This document shows positions 39,641 through 51,600 of a stretch of 64,000 bases of DNA, in pieces. Each line of letters starts with the position of its first letter. The stretch's first letter is position 1. A model generated the notes under the pieces. The model was not told the origin of the DNA and searched no databases. It worked only from the letters and a program-made list of their open reading frames with translations. The DNA lies in the IMG/VR virus record IMGVR_UViG_3300032246_002986, positions 1 through 64,000 of that record; one strand, written 5' to 3'. The translations under genes and the position numbers were made by a program. The stretch comes from a virus.

Positions 39641-42600
39641 TTAACTGGTCCTTAGGAAAGCTGCCTGTGTTTTATTGCTGGTTAGAATACTTTCTCCAGG
39701 ATTGACGAACATGACGCCCTGTGTAAACACGGATCCGTTTGCTATCAATCTGGTGTTATTGTAACCATTACTTAATAAAATATCCTTATCAGCTGTGATA
39801 ATAGTGTCTTGGCTGTTGGGTATTTCCATGAAACTGCCGGTGTCTTGCACCAATGTGCCAGCTTGATGTACTGTGGCTGCACCTGTTCCAGCAGTGCCTC
39901 TGCGTAGATTACCCAATCTGTTGTTAATCCTATCGCTATAACCATAGATTATACGTTCGCCATTTACAAATACTATACCAGGCAGGTTATTGCTGGCATC
40001 TGGATTTTGCAGCTTACTAACATCATCCACATACATCCAAGTATCGGTCAGATTCAGATCCTGTTTCAAGTAAGTGGTTTTATTAGGCTTGACTGCATAA
40101 TATTTTGTGTTGTCTTGGATATCCTTGAATATTCTAAATTCCACAGCATTCTGTCTTGTATCGCTGGCAAATATTCTCACAACTATGGTGCTGTTGCTGC
40201 TTACACCCAGGTCGTCACTTAGGATCAATTTAGTGGGTGTCTGCAGATAATATTCACTATAGGGACTGAGATTATAACCACCAGTGGTGTTCGGATCTTT
40301 CAGTGTGATGTACAGCTGGTTGTAGTTGTACACAGGCACAGGCAGTGTGAAAGTGCTGTTGAGGATAGCAACAGTGTTGAGTTCGTTATCGAATGGACTT
40401 TCGAAACCGTTGTTATCGAAACCAAGATCTATCACGGTAGTGGTATTGGTGCTGCCACTGAATATTTTTGTATACAAACCGGTCACGTCGTGATTGCCCA
40501 TTGTTACCGCTGTAACAACGTCATATTGGTTCAAAGTAATCCTGTTACTTAGGATCAATGTGTTGTTACCGTAAATCCTGTAATCAGCACTGCTGTAATC
40601 TCCGATAGTTATTTTACTGTTCAATGCAGGCGCTGTGGTAAAGACCACGTCCACATACCAAGTGGTGACGCTGCCCACTGTGACACTACGTTTGTTCAAG
40701 GTGTAATCTATGGTGTCTACCTTGGTCACACCATCAACCACTACTACGATATCGTCGCTTATCACTATGCTGTAATCTTTCACATAGCTGTCTGTAAGAG
40801 TGAAGGTGGTAGTGATGGCATCTCCGATGTAATAACTCTGTTGGCTGGGAATCAGATCATTCTGGTTCAGTCTGACGATAGTGTAGGCCCCAATGGGATC
40901 AACATATTCGGCAGGGTTGGACAGATAGAAAGTATAATCGCTGGCATAACTGGGGCTGCTGCTATTAACAACAAAGGTCTGCTCTGTTATCTCGGTATAT
41001 GCTCGGGTTCCCAGTGCCAGATTGTACAAGTGTATCTGTACAAAATCATTTTCCGCAGGAGGTGTATCGAATCTCACACTGAGAATTTTCCTACCATTTG
41101 TGAGTTTGTTCACCAACTGCCAGTTGTTGACTTTGGATCCATTGACTTTGACATAAGCCTGTTGCACATCGCTCAGGACGTTGTCTGTAAGATCGAAATC
41201 AGTTTCTGCACCATCCGCATAGAGATTGAGATCATAAACTGGGTTCACACCAGTGCTGCCCAACATTATGAAATATAATCCATCGCCGTCTTGCGGGCTT
41301 GTTGTGAAATCTACGGTTTTATTATACCAATCTATGGTAAAATCGGTATTTTCAGCCTGGGGGTTGCCCTTTGGACCGCTATTATCGTTGAAAACCAATA
41401 TCTTTTCGATGCCGCTCTGTGGCCAACTGACACCTGTGACAGCAGGGTCGAAGCTGTAACTCAGCACGCCTTTGCTGGCACCAGTGCTGAACACTTTTAT
41501 TTCTGGTCCGCCGCTTCCTGCTAGTGTCCTTACTTTGATATCCAATGTATCGCTCATTATGCCAGGCACAAGTTCTTCAGGAGCGTGGCTGCTGTATGTG
41601 TCCACATATTCACCGCCCAGCACGATGATATCTTCTGGTCTCAACCCCAACTTGCTGTCGGTGTAACTACTGATGATGTTAGTGTCTTCTTCATAATTAC
41701 CCGCAGTGTCATACACGCCACTGATATCTTTGGTTTGGACATCGTAAGTTTTTGTGTCGAAATTCACTATATCATAATTTGGTGTCGCAACAAACACAGG
41801 TCCCAGGACATTCACGCCGCCGTAATGGATACCGGTCATCAACTGAGCTAGATCTTTGCCTGCTTGTCCCAGGGTAGGGCTGTAGTAACTCCAGATCCTA
41901 TCGCAAGCATTGTCCAACCATAGACCATTATATGCACTGAGATATTCCATATCGAATACATTTTTGCTAGTAAATACACTGGCAAGTTTATAATTGATGC
42001 TCAGTGTACCTGCAGATGCAGGTGCGGTGAAGAACACAACATTTGGACTATTAATATTATCACGTATGATAACATAGTCTATATTTTCAGTTAACGCGGT
42101 GCTGTTCAAAGTCACTATGATGTTATCATTGGTGACCAGTATGCTGTTGGTGTTGTTTGTTTGATCTATGGGATAACTTGTCTTGACACTATCTGTAGTG
42201 TAGGTGGTCACTTTGTTTATTTCAGCAACATAACTTGCTCTATTATAGATGATGATATCGTGAGCATCATAATCTGTATAGGGATACCATACTTTTACTT
42301 TAAGTGGTAAAAACTTAGTGAAATCGAATTTTTCAGTGCTGGTATGGTTGGCAATAACCCTATATGGTTCAAAATTATTGACTACCACTGTATCTATGCT
42401 ATATGTAGTATCTGCCTGCCAATCCTGTATATTATTGAAGTAGGTATAACGATCAAATTTGATCGTGGTGTCGAAACTACGTGCCACATTGTTACCTAGT
42501 ATAGGCACTACTTTAGCGCCTGTGCCCAGACCATAGACCACGACTTGAGCATAAGTGTAATCTTTGCCCATATTTGTTACATTGACGGTATAAACGCCAC

Positions 42601-45600
42601 CGTTCAAGATCTCGACCGTGGCTGTGGCGCCTGTGCCATCACCTATCACTTTGACTGTAGTGCTGCCTGTGTAACCTGTGCCAGAACTTACCACATCTAT
42701 CCTGATAACCTGATACTTGTGATTGTTATTCCAAGGCTGATATATGGCTTTGGTTTCGATCAGGTTGGTGTCCAAGCTATTTCCCAGCTGTGGACTGCGA
42801 TATGTTTTGCTAGTGGTATTGTAGTAACTGGGCAAATCGAAATCGCTCACACCAGTATTGGCGTAATCTGGACTGTTTTTATTGTCGTACTTGGCCACAT
42901 ATTGCTTCAACTTGGTGTGGAAAGGTTTGACTTCTTGGAAGAAGTCCGTGACAATGGTTTCTGGTTGTGGCAAGTATACTGGCAGTTTGTCCAGACCTCG
43001 GACACGGTGATAGATGTCTACGAAACTGGTTTTAAACAACCAATCATTTTGCAGATGTTGATTAGCGGCAGTATCTATCATTATCTTGATGAGATTCTTG
43101 AATTTGCTGCGATATTCTGCAATCAGCAGCTGGTTTTGTACCACTTCAAAAATATGTCTGAATTCTATGTTATTGTCGCTAGCGAATCCTGAAGCTTCCA
43201 GGCTTGCAGTCTGATAACCAAATCCCGCTGATACCTGATCATATAGACTGGTGGCAAATTCGATAGTTCCATTTTGTTGGGCTATCAATTCTATGTTGTT
43301 ATTGTTTATCAGCACGATTTTCCAACCATTGCTGGTGCTGTTCTTGATATAGATTATCTGGCCAACTTTAAGGTTTATATTGCTTAAATCTCGTTCTGTA
43401 TCCAGGATGTAATCAAAAACGATGCTGTCGTTATACTTGGTGCTGTACCAATCCTTATAGGACCAATAATTGTTCACATTGAATTTTTGTACTTTATACA
43501 ATGACCAAGATCTTGTACCCACGGCGTCGCTGACAAGTTTATACACAGCCCATCCTTTAGCCGTGATGTCATCGCTCACTAATGCCAGATCATCTATCAG
43601 ATATTCATTTTTATTAAGGAATTCCAATTCTTCATTGTTGTTTACTTTTACAGTGTATGTGTCTGCGATGGGTTCTGCATCCACATAATCCAGTGACTCC
43701 ACAGCCTTGTTTCTGGTCAATACTATGGGAAACTCTGTGCATATGGCATTCAGTTGCTCTATATAGAACTTTCTTGCAGTGAAGCTATCCTTGAATATGT
43801 TTTGGCGAGGTCTGAGATCTATACCATATTTCTCATTCAAGCTCAGAGCAGGATCCGGTACCATTCTGGTACCGCTGTCTTGGTTCGCCAGACTGTCATT
43901 TAGCTTATTAAGAAACTCTTCTGCTACACCTAGATCTGTTCCATCATCGAACAGTGTCCATTCCACGTGGACAGGTTTGGGGTTATTGATAGTTTTATAT
44001 TCCACTACCACATTGGTGTCGTTATTGATTAAACTAGCAGCGTTGTAAATGGCGAAGCTGCCGGAATTAATGACAGTGGCAAAAGCATCCTGGGTATTTT
44101 TAGGATTAGCTATGGTGTTCTGGATTTCCAATGCAGTGGGACGGGATTGACCTGGTCTCACTCTCAAGCTGTTGCGTACCCAGAAGTAGTACCTGGTCAC
44201 CGGTAATCCAGTCTTGGTATCGATAACCACTTTTGTGCTGTAAACATTGTTTACAGTGTAAAGCGGAGGACTCAGCGGATTCTTAGCAGCATAATCGCTG
44301 GGGATAAGATCGCTTTCGATCCATTCGTAAATGCTCACTGTGCTGTTGGGGAAAGCCAGGGACCAGGTATTGAACTGATCCAGGGTGGATCCCTGAGTGT
44401 AGTCATAATATTTGATACTGTTTGTATCCCACCACAGGCTGCCTACTTTTTCCGGACCCCAGTTATTTTTCTTGTCAAAAGCAAAACTAACTGTAGTGGG
44501 AACGTTACTGTATGTGGCAGGATCATAATTGACACTGTAATCGATATAACTTTCCATGCTGTTTGGCAGCTTATTTTGGAAAATGTCCACTATAGGCAAT
44601 TCTTTTATCAATAAACCAGTGGTAGTGTTATACAGATAGATCCTGGTTATTAGACTGCTATCGTGCTTAGTTTTGGATTGTCTGATAGTCTGCCAATTGG
44701 GTGTGCTAGTTTTATTATAGTAAACGTGCATCACACCAGTGGGATTGCCTAAAGTTTTACCATTCGGTGCCCCCACTACGATATACTGTTTACCTATGTC
44801 TATGCCTGTGCTGAATCTATCCAGACTGGAGATTGTCTTGGTGCTGATAAGACTCGCATATGCAAAGTTTCCGATATCATCTGCAGTCTCTGTGAGGCTT
44901 TGTTGATATTCATACAGATGTGCTGCACCGCTGCGATATATTGTATCGTAATATCTGAGACTGAAACGATCAAAACTGGTTAAATTGTTGTCGAATGTTG
45001 TCGTCAGACGATTGTTGCTCAGTGTGGCGCCGATTACAAGGCTGTTGCCCCAATAATTCAGATTCAACTTTTCACCGAATCTTTCTGTATCCTGATTCAA
45101 TGGACTGAATATTTTCTGGACCAGTTTAACTGGACTTAAACCCAACTGACCCACGGTATTGATTAGTTCTTGTCCTGCGACAGGAACGTTGCGGATATCT
45201 AGTTTGTTGTTGCTTGTGGTATCAGTACTGTCGATCTTGATATAACCGCTGCTGCTTATACTGGCAACTACTCCTCTGATATTTGCCTGGTTGATATCAT
45301 TCACTGCACTGGCTATGGTATTACCAGTGAATGTAACTATGAAATCATTGATACTGATCTTGCTACCAGTGAATTGTTCACTCAATGTGCTGACTGTGCC
45401 GGTCACAGAGCCGTACTGTCTTCCTACATCCACAAATCTATAAACTATACCATTGTTGGTAGTGGTGTTATTGAAGTTAGGTGCGCTGACATAATAGCTA
45501 CAACCAGTGGGACAGACAGCGACTTTCTGGCCAAAATTCATTTTTTCCTGGCCGCTGTCTGGATACAATGTGTTTTTCAATACCAATTGATTGGTGTCGA

Positions 45601-48600
45601 TTTTAACTATGCTGTCTGTGTCAGGAACATTAGCCAAGCTGATGAAATTATTTGCAGCATTATACGTAAAGCCGGACACGACACCATCCACATAAACAGT
45701 GGGATCGCTGATATTGCTCACGGTAGTGAATGTGCTGACGTTACCGTTGGCCACATATTTTTCCGCAGATCTGGCAAATAGATATGCTTGCCCATTTTTG
45801 TTATAGATGACATCTCTGGTATAAGAATGGTCCGGATCTCCCACCAAGAGCAGGCTGCCGTCGGAATTGGTACTGATACTGGTTCCCAGGCTGATGGATT
45901 CCAACTTGTCCTGATCTAACAGGCCAACTTCTTTGAACCAGCTGCTATAAGTGAGGTGGATGGCAGCGGCATTGGCTGGAGGATAATAAAAAGTTATGCT
46001 ATCAGCATCTGGTGTTTTATAATAATCCACATCAGGAATCTGTAAGATACCGTCAACTGTGATTTTCACATCTCTTGCTGTCAGACTTTGGTTCAATGCA
46101 TCGTTAGGAAAGGCAAATTCGCTGGTAGCACCAGTACCTATACGGTAACTGACATTGCTGGTTACTTTCTTGTATTTGTAAGACCAGACATTATTGGTCA
46201 CCACATCGCTGACATACATCCAGCTACCATCGCTGCTCATGATTACATCAGTACCGAATGTACTACCTGGAGCCAGATTGGGATAGATGGTGAGCCTGGT
46301 ACCAGCTGCTATAGTCGCAGTATTATTGATGCCTATGATGCTATACAGATTGGTGCCGCCTGGCCACAAGTTGTTGATATAGGTGTTGGCTGGTATGCCA
46401 CTACCCAGTATAGCCATACCATTGGCCAGACCGGTCAAACTACTGGTGTTGGCCAGCAAGATATTGGCATTGCTGGTGCTTGTGACGCCTGTGGTGAGAT
46501 AGTTATAGTTGTCATAATGTATGACCTGATCCAGAATTATGGCCTGGCTGTTGGCGATGGCGACATATACACTGCCCTTGCTATTATATTTTGGTGCTGT
46601 TATGGCTACCAGATTGTTGTCATTGATATCCAGGTTGGTACCGAAACCGCTGCCACCCACATTGATATTGTTGCTGACCTGGCTGAATATCTTGACGAAG
46701 ATGTTGGCGCCATTGGATACAGCACTGTTGAACACCAGCACGTTGGGACTGTTGATGGTGTAATTGGCTGATGTGACGATGTTTCCGCCCACGCTAACTA
46801 GTGTGTTGCTGGTGCTGGCTCCATTAGGCAATATGAATGTTGTATAAGTGCCGTTACCTGTATTGCCATAGAGTTTAGTAGAGGTATAAGTCACACCTCC
46901 CTGTCCCTGGCCAGGATCTAGACTGCTTATCTCTCTCCAGTTACCGCTCTGATCCTTGTTGTAGACAAACACCTGACCGCCGAATCCTTTATCAGGTGCG
47001 CCTACAACAGTGATGCTTTCACTGGTATTGATTCTTATGCTGGTGCCGAATTGATCTGCTGGTACACTATATGTGGGACTGTGGGTCTCACTGTAGATCC
47101 AATTGGCTTTGTTTTGTTTGACAACGAACTCATCTCCGTTATCGATGTAAACTATTTCCCCAGTCAACCAACCTCTCACAGGTGTCTTGTATGTGAAATC
47201 CTGAACGTTGCTGAATCGTACATTTGTTAACTTGTACACGTTGGCATTCAAGCTGCCGCTGCTGACAGTGCTGTTGTTGGTGATTTTCACAGTGAAGCTG
47301 GTATTGGTGGCTCTGGTTACACGGTAAAAACCGCTGAGATCTATAACGCCGGCAGTGGTGCTACTGGAGCCAGTCTTGGCGTTCTTGAGCATGACATAAT
47401 CCAGCACCACGAGTTTGTGGGGGATATCTGTTATGAAAGTTATCTCTGTGGGACTGGTCTGGTTTACGTTGATAACTTTCACATTGCCATTGGCTGAAAG
47501 TCTATAAACTCCCCACTGGTTGCTGCTGTCAGCAGCTATCCAAATCTTACTGCCTTCGCTCAAGATGGTGTTTAATTTACTAATATTGTATATTTTGTTT
47601 ATATCGAACACAGTGGCATTGACATCTGTCAACTGGACAGGTCCTGCACTTGCATAGTTTTCTTTAGGTGCAGTAATGGCAGTGAATGGTTCCAGTGTGT
47701 AGGATTTGGGTTTGATCAACAGGTCTGTGTACTTCACACTGTTGTAGATATCGCTGCGCTGGTCGGTCTGGGACACAAACTCGAACAAATAATTGTTGTT
47801 TATGACTTTACTGTTGGCAAGACTGAATTCGATTTTTTCTCTGTTGCTGATGCCACCGTAGCTGCCGATCTTCACAGCCCATTGTTCTTTGATCTCCAGG
47901 TCGGTGTTCAAACGATTCTGGCTGTTACGCAGGAAGGCATTCATTACCGCCTGTGTGCCTTTTTGCTTGATCATACCCAGATAGAACTTGTATTGGCTGG
48001 TGCGATCCATACCCAGATCCGTGAAATACTGGCGATCCTGGAATCCGAAAGCGTGTTTGCTTTGTCTATCTGCCGTGGTATTGAGGTCTGGACTGTCGCT
48101 GTCGTAGAAATTGGTGAACTGAGCTGCTTGGCTTGCCATATTTGGCATCAGTTGCTTGTTGAGCATATCGCCGTTTATCTGATACCAGTTACTGGCGGTA
48201 AATTTCTTGTTGCCAGGGATGAAGTTTTGTGCAGCATAATATTGATTCTTATAGAGTACTATATCACCTTTGTAATAATCAGTGAAACTGGCCCATTGTT
48301 CCACTGGCACGTGATTTATCAGGAACCCAGGAGCATAAAGACTACCGTTCCATTCACTGGTTTTAGCACCATCCAGACGCAATCTGAACTGTCTGCTGCC
48401 GATCTTTTCTTCATACAGCACATCGTTGAACACTGTTTTGTTATCGAACACCAGGCAATGTTCATATTGTACCACTGCTATGTCCAGCAGGTGTATGCCT
48501 TTTTGTTGGTTTTTCAGATTGATATTGAAATAATTGTCTTCACGGTATACTCTGTAATCGCGACCCGTCAACACTACCCCGTCGCTGTCTATGACTTTGG

Positions 48601-51600
48601 TATAGTTGTGATCATTGGTTATTTTATCCACGATACCGAAAGGACTGTTGAAACCCAATTTGGTTCCAGCTGGTGTGAGACTGATAACGGTGCTGCTGCC
48701 CCAATTCTGCTGATTCCAGAACAGGAATTCTTTTGCACTCAATGTGAAATCAGATATAGTGGCATTGTCTGGCAACAGGTTATCGAAAACAAAACCCTGA
48801 TTTTCCAGATATCTGCCATAGCTTATCAGGAAGTCCACGACCTGTTGTTGGCTTGTGAAAATGGTATTATAAGGATAGCTGGTGACAGAGTCGTAACTGT
48901 CCTGATAGACGATAGCACGTTCGCTACCGCTGGTGATGGTGTAGTTGTTGTTGGTGACACGGCTGGGTATCACCAGGAAGTATGGTCTTTCTTTATCGAA
49001 TCCATTGATCTGGAAACCACTGGCTGTCTTCTGGATGATCACAGCACTGTAGACGGCACGGCTCACAGGCGCACTCTTGCTTACTATCAGTTCATAATTC
49101 TCAGCAGGTATCAGGATACTGCTGTTGCTGCTCTGTGGGCTTACCTGGTCGGCCACCACTGTGAGATAACTCTTGTCAGTGAAGCCTGCCATCTTATACA
49201 CCAGATTGAATGTGCTGTTTTCCACAACATCGGTCCAGTGGCTCTGGCTGTCCAGGTTCAAATATGTGAGACGTTCTTGTATCCAGATGTTTAAACCTGG
49301 CACATATTCGCTAGGGCTGCTTAATTTGAAATCGAACATACGATTATTGTTGGCAACGTTTATGATCTGATCCAGTTTGCTGTTGTAAACCAGGTCTCTG
49401 GTATTATACTTCAATGCACAATATTCTGCAGGACGAGCCAGCATCCAGGCCAGTTGCACAGCGAATGGATAGTCACTGCTGCGTCTCCAGGCTGTCTCCT
49501 GTGGACTTTGGTCGCCTATCCTCCAATTATCTGCTGCTGTGCTGTCATCATATGATGTCACGATGCTTTGCAGCGGAGGCAACAGGTTACCGTGTTCATC
49601 CACTGGGATTATCTTGGTCAAACCTGGTCTGGAATAACGGGTATCGATATAACTGGCACTGGGATTGCCGTTATACACTTTACCTGCTTCCAGATCTTTC
49701 CACAGGCTCAAATTTTGTCCTGTGTAAGGCGCAGGTCCATAATAGGCTTCCCACCAGGTTGGTTTAATGCTGAAACCCAGCATTTCCCAAGGATGAGTAT
49801 GAGGTCTGTCTGTGTCATAGAAGTACTGATAGATACCTCTCCAATAACCAGGAACCGTATCTTTGAACAACTTGTCCGTGGCTTTGCTGTAATTGAAGCT
49901 GAATAGGTCGCTGGTCTTGACAAGTGCTTGTAGCGTATTCTCGAATACGTTGACCTTATTGTTGCTGGCCCAAGTCAAATAACTGGTGGCCAGCAGTTGT
50001 GTCCACTCAGCAAGGCTGTAATCAGTTTTACGGAAAGCACCTGGCACCACACTGGGCAGATCGAAATTGCTGTTGTTCTGGTATGACACCTCTATGTTGT
50101 TGTAAACACGTTTTTCATATTCCAACAGGATATAGTCTCTGTAGTCGCCGTAAGCAACGGTGATGCTGCCATCGTGTCCCACTATGACCTGCTGTGCGCC
50201 GCTGCTGTAAGTGTCATCAGTGCGTATTTCAGGTATGAACTTGGGGTATAGTCCCAGTTTAGTAGGTGTTGCTGGCACACTGCATCCGGCAGTAGTTGTG
50301 TATTCGTGTACCTTCAATACATCATTACGCACTATCGTCAGGCTGTCCAGTAATGTCAGAGTGTAGTTTACTAGGCTGTAATCCCTGTCTTTAACCAACA
50401 GAACGTCGTTGAGATAAATCAATACTGCCTGATAACCATAGGGTTTGGAAGCATAACTGTTTGTCAGATTAAATGTGCGATAAGTGGTATTTGCTATGGT
50501 ATATTGGTTTATGATGTAACTGTTGCCAAACGCCACCATATCTGTGTAATAGTAGTTGCTGGTAATCATGCTATTCTGGTTGAAATTCTGCAGGATTATA
50601 TCCACACAATCTTTATAATTGCTGCTATTGGGGAATTGGTTGTTATTCAAATAGTCTATGAATTGGTATTTGAAATTCTGGTAACTTTGCGCTGCAAATA
50701 CTATGGCTTTAGCAGGATCAGCATCTTGGTTAGCCAGCATCAGAGCAGCTGGTCGTAGGCTAGCACTGTGCTGTAGCAATTTACCACCGATATTGGTGTA
50801 ATTGATATCACGGAAATTATTGCTACCAGCAGCACTACCAGTCATCTCCAAGCTGTTATTGCCTATTTCGATCAGATGGTTACGCAGATCTCCCAGCGTA
50901 ACTTGTGTTAAATCTTCGTTACCGCTGTTGAAGTTAAGATTTTTAGGTATGCTGTAATCTTGCTTATAATTTAAACTGCTTCCGAATATTTTTATGAAAA
51001 CACGATCAGTAGGCACCAGAGCAGTGGCGAAAGTTATCACACAGCTGGTATTGCTGGTTTTGATGGTGTAATCGGTATTCTGTGCTTTTAATTTACTGTT
51101 GACGTAAACGAACAGATTATTTTCAAAATAGCTGTTGCTGTATTTGACATCCAGATCGAAATTATTTGTCTGTAATTCAGTGACATCTATGGTTTTACAG
51201 ATGTACTGCTTGCTCTTATCTGTAACGCTCTTCCATCCATTGGCGAATTTGTAATTATCGTAACCATTGATGATAGCAGCATAACCCATATTGATGTTTT
51301 TTACTGTATCGGCTTTATTGTAGTTGTAATTGAATAGGTCGGTGTTGTAGTAATTTTCGAATACTATGTCGCCGATATTCCCTATGTTTTTATAGACAAG
51401 CGGAAAACCCAGTTCTGTATCACGACTGCCTGTGCCTATGGCATAATTAAACAGGTAGCTTCCTGCGAAATTACTGCTGGGATATGCACCAGTATCGCTC
51501 AAACTGATGCTGTCATTGTCCAGGATGTCGAAAAGAGGAAACTGTGGACGACTGGTCTTCTGTTGGCAAGCGATGTATTCATTGTTTAGGAATTTGTAAA

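Noticed and set aside
47882-49294. 470-aa plus-strand open frame opposite the giant gene
   Set aside because: Several other long antisense frames lie opposite the same gene. They come from its codon bias (few TTA/CTA/TCA codons), and the translation shows no motif or ribosome site.
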